IMG/VR virus record: IMGVR_UViG_3300040856_000417
Coordinates: 1-21,564 of that record
Direction: 5' to 3' (one strand)
Source: a virus
Length of the DNA: 21,564 nt
Shown: positions 13,864 through 21,564 of the stretch, piece after piece
Layout of the letters: each line of letters begins with the position of its first letter
How positions within the stretch are numbered: position 1 is the first letter of the stretch
The notes under the pieces: model-generated
Told to the model about the DNA's origin: nothing
Database searches by the model: none
What the model saw: the letters and a program-made list of their open reading frames with translations, nothing else
Translations under genes and position numbers: made by a program

Positions 13864-16800
13864 TGGCAAAGGACTTAAGGACGTTTACCAAGGGTAAGAT
13901 GAACAAGGAACTTGACGAACGTCTTGTTCCCGATGGCGAGTACACTGATGCGTTGAATATCCGAGTCGGGTCTACCGAGGAAGATGAGATGGGTGTCATT
14001 GAAACTACCCTTGGCAATACGCAGCTCACCACCCTTCAAGTCCAAAACACACCCCTGAGCACATCGGCTCGATGCATCGGTGCGCTTGAGGACGGCTCAA
14101 CAGAGACTCTCTATTGGTTCGTGCATGACCCTGCTTTTGCAGCATCAAGCAATACGGGCAAGCTCGACCTTATTGTCTCGTTCAACACGAGCACTCAGGT
14201 TACCACATACCATGTCATCAGCATGGATGACGGTGGTGGTGTCAAAACCACGTTGAACTTCAGCCCTAAATATCTTATTACGGGGGTTAGCTTGATTGAT
14301 GACCTTCTGTTCTTTACAGACGATTACAACCCACCAAGGCGCATCAATGTTACGCGCACTTACGGTGAGCCAACAAGTGGTGATGTAGACACCATCACAC
14401 CTGACGAGCTTCTCGTCATCAAGAGAGCACCTGTTACATCGCCTTTGGTGAACTCTAGCTTTAACAGCAACATCTCTTCTACGTTCATGGAGGAGAGGTT
14501 TATCTGCTTTGCTTACAGGTGGAGATATGACGACAACGAATACTCGGCTACGTCGCAGTTTTCTACGCCTGTCTTTACGCCCAAATCTTTTGACTTTACG
14601 CCCAAGAGCTACCTCAATGAGGGGTTCGTTAACAAGCACAACAACGCTACCATTACATACAACACAGGTGGCAGCCTTGTTAAGGGCATTGACATCCTGT
14701 TTAAGGAGGCCAATGACAGCACCATTAAGGTCATCGAGAAGCTCGACAAAGCGAAGCTCGGCCTGCCTGACAACAACGACCTGACGTTCAACTTCAGCGA
14801 CAGCAAAATCTTTACGATTCTGCCGAACTCTGAGATTCTAAGGTTGTACGACAACGTACCCCTGTTGGCTCAGGCGCAAACGCTTATGGGCAACAGGCTT
14901 ATGTACGGCAACTATCTTGAGGGCTATGACCTTATAGATAGCAGCGGCAACTCTACGCAGCTCAACTACATCTGTACGCTGAAGGAAAGCACCCTGTCTC
15001 AAGAAAACCTGCCTCCTGCCAACGTTAGTGGGGGCGCAGTTACATACACCCTTCCACAAAGCGTGACGGGTGGTTCGTCTCAAACCGTGACTGATGCCGG
15101 GCAGATTATTGACCTTACCCCTTTCTGTGTTGATGGTCAGGGCAACAGCAGGCTTACGGCGGGCAGCGTCATGGAGTTTGAGTTTCAGATTTACGTAGAG
15201 TCAGGTTCTCCACAAGAGGTGGGGCCGGGGCCATTTCCTTCGCAAGTGCCTCCCGGCACAAGCGGTTCGCCCCAAACTATTACTGCTACTTTTATTCTGA
15301 ACGCCAACTATAACACATTGGCTGATTGGATGGGCAGTGCCAACTTCCAAAATCAGGTTGGTACTTTGACCAACATTTTGCCCGTTTACGACGGGGGCGG
15401 TGCATCAACATCATGTGATGGAGGAACACTTACAGACAGCTATAACTGCGGTAGAGAGCAGCAGTTGGGTTCATTTACATTGGTAACTACAGGCATCACC
15501 TCAGCTACCACCATCGCTCAACCTGAGCCTGTCTCATTTGCTCAAACTGCGGGCAATAACTGCCAAGTGGTATTTCCCGGTCTGAGATACACAGACAATC
15601 CTGCTTCGCCCGCAAGCGACTCTTTCTTTTTCTACCGATTTGATACCGCTGCAACAAAGGTGACCTTCTTTCCTGCAGGGACAGCAGAAAGCCTTCACAG
15701 CAACCGAGGCTATGAGGTGGGCATCATGTACATGGACGAGTACAACAGGTCTACTACGGCCCTTGTAAGCAACAACAACGCTGTTCACGTTCCATGCTCT
15801 GCAAGCGATACCAAGAATCAGATTAGGGTAGAGATTCCTACGAGCCAAAAACCTCCCGCGTGGGCTACTAGGTATAAGTTTGGCATCAAGCCCGACGAAG
15901 CAGGGTACAATACCATCTACTCGAACACTTTCTTTCTTGACTCAACTCAAAACAGGGCTTACATCTTGCTTCAAGGCGAGAACCCTCGTAAGGTGGAAGA
16001 GGGTGACAGGCTTATTGTCAAGGCCGACACAAGCGGCCCTGTCAATGAGTGCCTGTATGTTACTGTCCTTGAGAAGAAGGTCATGCAGGCCGACGAGCTT
16101 CCGGGCAACGATGGCGTGACGGGAACCTATATGGTTATCAGCACTGACGGTCTTGCACTCAACGCATCACCGGGGTCTTTGAAGGACACGGGCATGGTGG
16201 AGGCCAAGGCGGAGGACTTCTTTAACATTGGTACTGATAGAGCACCATACATCTTGTTGCCTCTCAACGACCCTATGGGCAACCCTTCGGGTGGTAACTC
16301 AGGGCCGGGTTCGGATTACAATGTGCCTGCAGGCTCTATTGTAACCATCAAGCTACAGGGTGATAGGATTGGTACGGGTAATGTCTGTGAGGAAAGAAGA
16401 ATCGACATTGACGACCTGCAGTTTACTGTTACGCAGAACTACAGCAGCCTTGCTGATTGGTTCGCAGGCGATGATATTATTACCGCCCTCATCAATGAGG
16501 ACTTCTATACAGGAGGCGGAGGTGTTGGTCTTGTAAAGAACGCAGGGTCAGCCTCACCATCTTCACCTAACGACCCCTCAACTATTTCAGGTTCAGGTTC
16601 AGCCAACTTTGACACGGGTAACGGCAAGGACGACATGCGCGTTCCGAACGACCTTGATACCATTGGCATCCCTTCGGGCTTGGCTCAGAGCGAGTTCGGT
16701 GCTTGCGTGCTAACGTACCCAAGCGGAAGAAAGTATCTCGGTTTCCGTGGCACGATATGCTGCGGCAGCAACAACAATAAGACTTCACGCCTCAAAGGTC

Positions 16801-19442
16801 GTATCACGGTGCGTCGAGCAATTGACCTGTTGGTTTTCGAGACGTTGCCTGCTGATGCACAGCCTGACATCTTCTTTGAGTCCTCAGTGTCTTACCCTAT
16901 CACCAATGGATTCCACGAGGGCAATGTTCAAGACCAAACGTCTACGCAGTCGGCCATTGTGGATACAGCATTTTACAACTGCTACACCTATGGTAATGGC
17001 GTAGAAAGCTACAAGGTGCGCGACTCTATTGTGGGTAAGGACTTTAACCTTGGCAACAGGGTGACAGCTACGCAGGGTCAGGACTACAAGCAGGTTAGAC
17101 GATACGCTGACATTACGTATAGCGGTGTCTACAACCAAGAGAGCAACGTCAATAAGACCAATGAGTTCAACCTTGGCCTTTTGAACTTCAAGCCTCTTGA
17201 GCAGCGGTTCGGTTACGTCAGAAAGATGGCGGGTCGCGAAACCGATGTGCTTGTCTTGCAAGAGGATAAGATTTCTTATGTCCTCGCAGGCAAGAACTTG
17301 CTGTCCGATGCTGTGGGCGGAGGTGATGTCACGTCTATCCCTGAAGTTCTCGGAACGCAAATTGCTCGTACCGAAGAGTACGGTATCTCCAACAATCCTG
17401 AGAGCTACGCAGAGTACGGGTATGACAAGTTCTTTACCGATGCCAAGCGCGGTGTTGTCATTCAGCTCCGTGGCTCAGGTGCGCAGAACGAACAGCTCAA
17501 CGTCATCTCTGACCAAGGGATGAGCACATGGTTTAGGGAACTGTTCCAAGTGTCTTTCAACAAACAGAAGCTCGGAGCCTACGACCCTTACGCGGGTGAG
17601 TACGTCTTGAGTTCCAACCTCGCGAATCTGCCTTCAGAAAAGAAGGAGCTTCCTTGCGGTACATCACAAACATTCAACGTGGATAGCGGTGCAACTGCTA
17701 CTGCGACCTACGACCTTGGTACTACCACGGGAGACGTTGTTATCACCTATCAGTTTGTAGGCACGGGCAACTTTAATGACCTGAGATTTCAGTACGACGG
17801 TGTTACCTATAATACAACAGCACAGTCTTCTCCGACTATTGGTACGCTTACTGTTCCCAAGCCCAACCCCACTCCTACGACAGGCATTTTGACTGTCGGT
17901 GGCGCGGGGTCTAACGGCACGGTGCTGATTACGGTCAAGTGCCCTGACGCAGAGACCCTCAACGTTATTCAGGTATGCTTGACAAGCGCGTCTGATGCAG
18001 GTGAACTCATCCACAACGAGTTCTCCTTTGGACAGGGTACGTACACGTCGCCCACATCTTCCACGCAGGTTACGTTCAGCAACTCAGGTATCGCGCCTGT
18101 GGTTAGTCAGTACGACATCTTTACAGGTCTTAAGGGCAGTGGATTTATTCCAAGCGGAGGGTCTACTGTTACCGTGGCCGGAAACAGGTTCGGCTCAGAC
18201 ACTTATGTGACGCAGCCGGGAACACAGTTTTCGTACTTGAGAACCAATGTTAGCTATGCCAATACGCAAGCAGGCATCAACAGTCTCCTTGCGGCTATTG
18301 CAAGCCCACCTGCAGGTTTCGGTGGTTTGATTCCAACATCAGGCATCGGCTTACCGTACACCTTCGGTAGCTTTACCAACCTTGCGTCATCGACAAGAGA
18401 CAATCTGTACCTCGTTTACGACTACCGTCAGGCATCGGGTGCGACAAATCTCTGCTACGACGGTAGCAAGCCTGAACTTGCGTGCTGCTGCAGAACAGTG
18501 GTAACCGTTTATCTTGATGCGCCTGACCTTGCGGGAGCAACCACCATCTACACCGATGCTGCGCTTACTACGCCCGCACCTACAGGGTACTACTCTGATG
18601 CTAATGCGGGTGGCATTGGTATCTACAGGTTCCAAACAACATCAGGCTCTACTGCTACTCTATCACCACCTTCGACGTGTGCTGCTTGCACGCCCGGCTG
18701 TGGAAGAAACCCTGTATCAGGTCTGTTCTCTAAGGAAGCATACGGTGTGTGGGATTGCCTTGTGGGTGCTGCTCAGGGAGCTATAGTTATTTCGTTCCCT
18801 GCGCCTAGTAGCCCTGTGGGTATTAGAGCGACATACGACGGGACTGTTACCAACCTGCTTTCGGCAGCGGTGACGGGACAACGTCAGGCAGTAGGAAGCG
18901 GGGACTTTACTATCGTAGGCCAAACCGCTTCGACATGCCCACAAGTTCCCGGTGTAGTCAACGCTGACAACTTTGTAGCAAACGGAAACAGTTGGGTTTC
19001 GTCTAGTGGGTCTACGTCTTTCACCATACCTGCAAACGCGATGCAGGTTTCGCCTAACATCGGCAATATGGTTATGGTGATTAACAAGCCTAACACTTCA
19101 CCAAATAATGTCAAGTTAGAGATGCTTGCTCCATGTGGTGGAGGCACAACGCTTGAGGCGACGATTGAATGTCCCCAAAGAATAACAGGAATCAGTATTG
19201 GACGTAGGTCACCCGACCAAGCCTCAGCATGCGGAGGAGTGCTTATCAACGTTGGGTACTTCGTTCACACCGACGGTTCAGTTGGCGGTGACCCTCAACT
19301 GCACAGCTTTGCTTTTGGTGATGACGAAGCCGCAGGGGTTCTTGCGCAAGGATTTTATGCCTACGATGACGGAACAACTAACGGTGGATTCTTTACTGTT
19401 GGGGTGAATGGTATTGTAACACAAGTAGGAACATGCCCGTAA
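13863..19442 (+). CDS. Tail nozzle/stabilisation protein with long modular extension
   Basis: The product has 1859 residues, far above T7 gp12 (794) or P22 gp10 (472). The N terminus FTKGKMNKELDERLVPDGEY (residues 8-27) then TDALNIRVG and GVIETTLGN are hallmarks of the phage stabilisation/nozzle family, which closes the tail and releases DNA. Core blocks continue to about residue 1250: ITYSGVYNQESNVNKTNEFN (about 1083), VRKMAGRETDVLVLQEDKIS, YDKFFTDAKRGVVIQLRG and GMSTWFRELF, ending GAYDPYAGEYVL. After that come about 600 residues of different character: two copies of a beta module (about 1263-1361 and 1612-1771), a LTTPAPTGYYSD module (about 1555), cysteine clusters (CCC near 1540) and a C-terminal module ending VTQVGTCP. 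The usual next domain (GWxSFxS) is absent and is found in the following gene. The extension may act in host contact. Confidence 0.88.
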   Translation: MAKDLRTFTKGKMNKELDERLVPDGEYTDALNIRVGSTEEDEMGVIETTLGNTQLTTLQVQNTPLSTSARCIGALEDGSTETLYWFVHDPAFAASSNTGKLDLIVSFNTSTQVTTYHVISMDDGGGVKTTLNFSPKYLITGVSLIDDLLFFTDDYNPPRRINVTRTYGEPTSGDVDTITPDELLVIKRAPVTSPLVNSSFNSNISSTFMEERFICFAYRWRYDDNEYSATSQFSTPVFTPKSFDFTPKSYLNEGFVNKHNNATITYNTGGSLVKGIDILFKEANDSTIKVIEKLDKAKLGLPDNNDLTFNFSDSKIFTILPNSEILRLYDNVPLLAQAQTLMGNRLMYGNYLEGYDLIDSSGNSTQLNYICTLKESTLSQENLPPANVSGGAVTYTLPQSVTGGSSQTVTDAGQIIDLTPFCVDGQGNSRLTAGSVMEFEFQIYVESGSPQEVGPGPFPSQVPPGTSGSPQTITATFILNANYNTLADWMGSANFQNQVGTLTNILPVYDGGGASTSCDGGTLTDSYNCGREQQLGSFTLVTTGITSATTIAQPEPVSFAQTAGNNCQVVFPGLRYTDNPASPASDSFFFYRFDTAATKVTFFPAGTAESLHSNRGYEVGIMYMDEYNRSTTALVSNNNAVHVPCSASDTKNQIRVEIPTSQKPPAWATRYKFGIKPDEAGYNTIYSNTFFLDSTQNRAYILLQGENPRKVEEGDRLIVKADTSGPVNECLYVTVLEKKVMQADELPGNDGVTGTYMVISTDGLALNASPGSLKDTGMVEAKAEDFFNIGTDRAPYILLPLNDPMGNPSGGNSGPGSDYNVPAGSIVTIKLQGDRIGTGNVCEERRIDIDDLQFTVTQNYSSLADWFAGDDIITALINEDFYTGGGGVGLVKNAGSASPSSPNDPSTISGSGSANFDTGNGKDDMRVPNDLDTIGIPSGLAQSEFGACVLTYPSGRKYLGFRGTICCGSNNNKTSRLKGRITVRRAIDLLVFETLPADAQPDIFFESSVSYPITNGFHEGNVQDQTSTQSAIVDTAFYNCYTYGNGVESYKVRDSIVGKDFNLGNRVTATQGQDYKQVRRYADITYSGVYNQESNVNKTNEFNLGLLNFKPLEQRFGYVRKMAGRETDVLVLQEDKISYVLAGKNLLSDAVGGGDVTSIPEVLGTQIARTEEYGISNNPESYAEYGYDKFFTDAKRGVVIQLRGSGAQNEQLNVISDQGMSTWFRELFQVSFNKQKLGAYDPYAGEYVLSSNLANLPSEKKELPCGTSQTFNVDSGATATATYDLGTTTGDVVITYQFVGTGNFNDLRFQYDGVTYNTTAQSSPTIGTLTVPKPNPTPTTGILTVGGAGSNGTVLITVKCPDAETLNVIQVCLTSASDAGELIHNEFSFGQGTYTSPTSSTQVTFSNSGIAPVVSQYDIFTGLKGSGFIPSGGSTVTVAGNRFGSDTYVTQPGTQFSYLRTNVSYANTQAGINSLLAAIASPPAGFGGLIPTSGIGLPYTFGSFTNLASSTRDNLYLVYDYRQASGATNLCYDGSKPELACCCRTVVTVYLDAPDLAGATTIYTDAALTTPAPTGYYSDANAGGIGIYRFQTTSGSTATLSPPSTCAACTPGCGRNPVSGLFSKEAYGVWDCLVGAAQGAIVISFPAPSSPVGIRATYDGTVTNLLSAAVTGQRQAVGSGDFTIVGQTASTCPQVPGVVNADNFVANGNSWVSSSGSTSFTIPANAMQVSPNIGNMVMVINKPNTSPNNVKLEMLAPCGGGTTLEATIECPQRITGISIGRRSPDQASACGGVLINVGYFVHTDGSVGGDPQLHSFAFGDDEAAGVLAQGFYAYDDGTTNGGFFTVGVNGIVTQVGTCP
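17649..17947 (+). repeat. Beta module, copy 1, inside the nozzle gene
   Basis: Encodes residues about 1263-1361. It opens LPCG, has GDVVITYQFVGTG and the QYDGVTYN strand, then IGTLTVPKPNPTPTTGIL and a close VLITVKCP. It aligns with the copy at 18696 but lacks about 60 central residues. Confidence 0.6.
18696..19175 (+). repeat. Beta module, copy 2, inside the nozzle gene
   Basis: Encodes residues about 1612-1771. It opens GCG, has QGAIVISFPAPSSPVGIRAT and YDGTVTN, then IGNMVMVINKPNTSP and TTLEATIECP. The GIRxTYDG and (I/V)xKPNxxP signatures recur in surface modules of Bacteroidota phages as far as I can recall. Confidence 0.6.
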
Positions 19443-19443
19443 T

Positions 19444-19461
19444 CGTGTCCTTGAAGACACA
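19444..19461 (+). other. Short hairpin related to the coat-gene hairpin
   Basis: GTGTC (19445-19449) pairs with GACAC (19456-19460) around CTTGAA. The sequence differs by one base from the core of the hairpin at 8065-8080. No T tract follows, so it is not an intrinsic terminator as it stands. Confidence 0.5.
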
Positions 19462-19475
19462 CCAAAAGAACAGAT

Positions 19476-20288
19476 ATGCCTGTACCATTAGCTAATTACA
19501 CCCTGACATACGACACGGACGGACGCATCCAAGGATGGCCTTCGTTCTACAGCTACGTGCCCGACTATATGGTGGGCATGAACAGCCACTTTTATACGTT
19601 CTCAGGCGGTAATTTGTACAGGCACAGCACCAACACGGAGAGGAACAACTTCTACGGTACGGTTTACAACAGCACGGTAACTACACCGTTCAACTCACAG
19701 CCGCTTGACAACAAGCTGTACAAGACCTTGGCTTTGCAGGGTGCTGAAAGATGGGCCGCACAGATGGTTACTGACATTCAGACCTCATTCGCTATGCCCG
19801 CTGATTACTTCGAGGTCAAGGAGCAGACGTTCTTTGCCTTCGTCAGAAACCAAGACGCAGACGTCAACTTCAGGCTCCGTTCAGCGCAGGGTATTGGCGC
19901 ATGTAGCACTATAAACTTAACCGACCCCGCAGCCGTAGTGGTAAACTTCCAACAAGAAGTAAGCCTTAGCGGTATCAATGGAACGCCTACAACTCCCGGA
20001 AACGTGGGCGATATGCTGTATCAGGGAGGGTCTACACCGATATTGATAGGACAGATTACTGCAGTCAACGTAAATGCGCAGGCAGGTATCAACCAACTTG
20101 TTGTTGACACCACTGTTACGGGGGGTAGTTTACCCGCTCCAAATACATATTGTTTGTTTGCTCGCAACCAAATTGCTGAGTCGCACGGGGTGTTGGGTCA
20201 CTATGCACTTACCACCCTTACGCACCCCGGAAGGACACAGGGTGAGCTGTTCGCTGTACAGTCTGATGTAATGAAAAGCTATCCCTGA
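19476..20288 (+). CDS. Separate GWPSFYSY-domain protein, C-terminal nozzle part
   Basis: The protein (270 residues) starts MPVPLANYTLTYDTDGRIQ and runs into GWPSFYSYVPDYMVGMN (residues 20-36), FYTFSGGNLYRHST and RNNFYGTVYNSTV. In many marine and crAss-like phage nozzle proteins, as I recall the family, this GWxSFxSxxPxxM block follows directly after the GxYDxxxxEYxL segment at the C terminus of one long chain. The rest also fits that ending: DYFEVKEQTFFAFVRN, SAQGIGAC, NVGDMLYQGGSTPILIGQIT, PAPNTYCLFARNQIAESHGV and ELFAVQSDVMKSYP. Here it is encoded separately, 33 bases after the stop of the preceding gene and in the same frame, with stops TAA (19440) and TGA (19452) between. It probably docks with the nozzle protein in the tail tip. 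It ends in one of only two TGA stops here. Confidence 0.72.
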   Translation: MPVPLANYTLTYDTDGRIQGWPSFYSYVPDYMVGMNSHFYTFSGGNLYRHSTNTERNNFYGTVYNSTVTTPFNSQPLDNKLYKTLALQGAERWAAQMVTDIQTSFAMPADYFEVKEQTFFAFVRNQDADVNFRLRSAQGIGACSTINLTDPAAVVVNFQQEVSLSGINGTPTTPGNVGDMLYQGGSTPILIGQITAVNVNAQAGINQLVVDTTVTGGSLPAPNTYCLFARNQIAESHGVLGHYALTTLTHPGRTQGELFAVQSDVMKSYP

Positions 20289-20296
20289 TAATTCCG

Positions 20297-20304
20297 TATC
20301 TTTG
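20297..20304 (+). promoter_or_regulatory. -7 promoter box TATCTTTG before the acetyltransferase
   Basis: TATCTTTG ends seven bases before the ATG at 20312, so the message would have a leader of only a few bases. The 16 bases 20289-20304 are identical to 11933-11948. No -33 element is evident. Confidence 0.7.
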
Positions 20305-20311
20305 TTGGTGC

Positions 20312-20716
20312 ATGGAATTAACTATTCGAGTCCTAAAAGAAACTGATTACGAGGACATTCTCGTTGATTGGTGGAAAGATTGGGATTGGACTCCTCCAAA
20401 TCGGGACTTTCTGCCTGATAATGGCACGGGAGGAATGATAGTTTATGACGGCAACACTCCTGTGTGTGCAGGTTTTATTTACGTAACGAACTCCAAAGTT
20501 GCTTGGGTTGATTGGATTATATCGAACAAGAAGTATCGAGACCGTAGGTCAGAAGCTATAAGTATGCTTGTAGAATCCCTTACAAATATCTGCCAATCAA
20601 ACGGAGCAAAGTTTGTTTACGCATTGCTGAAGCACAATGGTCTTGTTAGCACCTATGAAAAACTTGGCTATATCGCAGGAGACTCGTACAACAAGGAAAT
20701 GATTAAAGCATTGTAA
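20312..20716 (+). CDS. GNAT-family N-acetyltransferase
   Basis: The 134-residue product has the layout of a compact GNAT enzyme, which moves an acetyl group from acetyl-CoA to an amine. Visible are an N-terminal strand-helix (LTIRVLKETDYEDILVDWW), a central beta strand pair (GGMIVYDGNTPVCAGFIYV), the CoA-binding strand and helix (VDWIISNKKYRDRRSEAISM, where YRDRRSEA stands for the Q/R-x-x-G-x-A/G loop but with the glycine replaced), and the end motif NGLVSTYEKLGYI, typical of the final part of the fold. The tryptophan-rich stretch DWWKDWDWTPP may shape the acceptor site. Substrate is unknown; the gene sits among virion genes behind its own promoter, so it may modify a host or virion protein. 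Two bases separate it from the next gene. Confidence 0.85.
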   Translation: MELTIRVLKETDYEDILVDWWKDWDWTPPNRDFLPDNGTGGMIVYDGNTPVCAGFIYVTNSKVAWVDWIISNKKYRDRRSEAISMLVESLTNICQSNGAKFVYALLKHNGLVSTYEKLGYIAGDSYNKEMIKAL

Positions 20717-20717
20717 G

Positions 20718-21533
20718 ATGGCAGCATTTACAACTATTGCAGCGGGATTGAGCTTGGCTATCACAGCGGGAACCACTACAAGTTCTTTTGTTCAAGCAGG
20801 CAAGCAGAAGAAGGCGCAGCGCAAGGCAGAGCGTGAGGCTTCTAAAAAAATGGCAAGCGCACGAAGGTCTCTTGAAAAGAACTACATGGAGTCGCTGTCT
20901 ATTCCGCTCGAAGCATACGAGCGCGAGATGGAGGCTATCAATGTTGGAACAGCACAGGCTACGCAGGCTGCCGTTGAAGGTTCTCAGCGTGGCGTAGCCG
21001 CTACAGCAGGTCAGGTTCAGCAGGTGGCTTCAGAGGCACAGGCCGAGCAGCGCACCAAGATGGCTGAAGACCTGTTTAACCTTGAGGCTGCCACGGCTGA
21101 AGAAGCAAGCCGCTTGAGAGACATTGGTGTTAACCTCGACCTCGCTGAGGCTGAGGGCGCACAGATGGCTGCGGCTGACGCAGCTCGTGCAAGGTCACAA
21201 GCTATTCAACAAGGCATTGAGGGTGTAGCTTCAACGGCACAACAGGGCTTGAGCATGGTTCCCTTGTATCAGAAGCAAGGAGCGGGTGCTAGACAGGCTG
21301 CTCTTACATCGACAGGCTTCGATGCGGAAACTCTCAAAAAAGCAAACCTTACCCAAGCAGATTTAGACACAGTAGGGGCAATGGGACGAAGAGATTTTAA
21401 GGCTTTTGAAAAGAGCCTTACGCCTCAGCAGAGAGGGCTGTTGTTCAACGCTGATTACTATGCGAACTTGATGCCCGGTGGTATGGATGCCTTCTACAAC
21501 ATCGGTAGCGGCACAACAGTAACAGGACGATAA
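20718..21533 (+). CDS. Internal-virion-like, alanine-rich helical protein
   Basis: The protein has 271 residues. The first 30 are hydrophobic and small (FTTIAAGLSLAITAGTTTSS), not a clean signal peptide but able to insert in a membrane. Residues about 30-175 are alanine/glutamate/glutamine-rich and form a long predicted coiled coil (KQKKAQRKAEREASKKMASA, and later EAQAEQRTKMAEDLFNLEAA). The end (about 215-271) is compact, with RDFKAFEKSLTPQQRGLLFN and YYANLMPGGMDAFYN. The plan and location after the tail genes recall T7 gp14-type internal proteins that are ejected with DNA to build a channel across the envelope. This is by plan only; a tail-associated or cargo protein is also possible. Its stop overlaps the next start (TAATG). 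Confidence 0.68.
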   Translation: MAAFTTIAAGLSLAITAGTTTSSFVQAGKQKKAQRKAEREASKKMASARRSLEKNYMESLSIPLEAYEREMEAINVGTAQATQAAVEGSQRGVAATAGQVQQVASEAQAEQRTKMAEDLFNLEAATAEEASRLRDIGVNLDLAEAEGAQMAAADAARARSQAIQQGIEGVASTAQQGLSMVPLYQKQGAGARQAALTSTGFDAETLKKANLTQADLDTVGAMGRRDFKAFEKSLTPQQRGLLFNADYYANLMPGGMDAFYNIGSGTTVTGR

Positions 21534-21564
21534 TGGCAAAGACGTACTTTAAGGCGCAGCCTAC
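21533..21564 (+). CDS. Start of the next gene, cut by window end
   Basis: An ATG overlapping the previous stop (TAATG) opens a frame reading MAKTYFKAQP before the window ends. The overlap matches the one-base coupling used elsewhere in this block, so it is probably a real gene, possibly another internal virion or cargo protein. Too little is present to assign a family. Confidence 0.6.
   Translation, partial: MAKTYFKAQP

Noticed and set aside
14145-14639. 164-codon minus-strand frame inside the nozzle gene
   Set aside because: Shadow of a confident gene; arginine/valine-rich with no domain, and no promoter on the minus strand.
13863-20288. Stop-codon readthrough joining nozzle and GWPSFYSY gene
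   Set aside because: The two are in the same frame, but both TAA (19440) and TGA (19452) intervene and the second gene has its own ATG, so two chains are simpler than double readthrough.
1-21564. Prophage integration or attachment site
   Set aside because: No integrase, tRNA gene or flanking direct repeat is present in the window.

Overview
This window reads as the virion-assembly module of a tailed double-stranded DNA phage, probably a podovirus with a short tail, that infects a member of the Bacteroidota. All supported genes lie on the + strand and are tightly packed with 1- to 23-base overlaps. Terminase, portal, coat and tail-nozzle families are recognisable. The host assignment rests on five intergenic matches to the Bacteroidota -7 promoter box (TAnnTTTG, four of them exactly TATCTTTG), on the near absence of Shine-Dalgarno sites with A/T-rich leaders instead, and on the style of the protein families. 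The gene order (large terminase, about 800-residue portal, scaffold-like gene, about 490-residue coat protein, connector genes, nozzle) resembles crAss-like and related aquatic Bacteroidota podoviruses. That placement is an inference from order, size and remembered family motifs, not from a search.

Layout. Bases 1-5389 hold the end of a possible GroES-like co-chaperonin, a putative small terminase, the large terminase and the portal, all overlapping. A promoter box then leads to a scaffold-like gene and the major capsid protein (5429-8038), closed by a very strong hairpin. One conserved coat-adjacent gene (8120-8869) ends in a perfect tetraloop terminator. From 8971 to 11912 lies the most unusual part: nine consecutive genes for small proteins of 94-125 residues that look like diverged paralogs. 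The first eight are bracketed by two near-identical terminator-plus-promoter cassettes, and the ninth sits alone behind the second cassette. A third promoter starts the connector genes (11963-13863) and the 1859-residue nozzle (stabilisation) protein.

The nozzle gene is itself odd. The core that normally leads into a GWxSFxSxxPxxM domain is instead followed by about 600 residues of repeated beta-type modules and then a stop. The expected GWPSFYSYVPDYM domain appears in the same frame as a separate gene (19476-20288). After that a fourth identical-type promoter box precedes a GNAT acetyltransferase, an alanine-rich internal-virion-like protein and the start of one more gene that runs off the window.

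How it works together: the terminase pumps DNA through the portal into a shell of coat protein assembled on the scaffold; the connectors and nozzle close the portal and form the short tail; the internal protein may be ejected with DNA. The small-protein array lies between coat and connector genes and is most simply read as virion accessory or decoration proteins, but nothing in the sequence proves this. I see no tRNA, rRNA, CRISPR array, insertion sequence, integrase or reverse transcriptase. No gap between genes exceeds about 100 bases.
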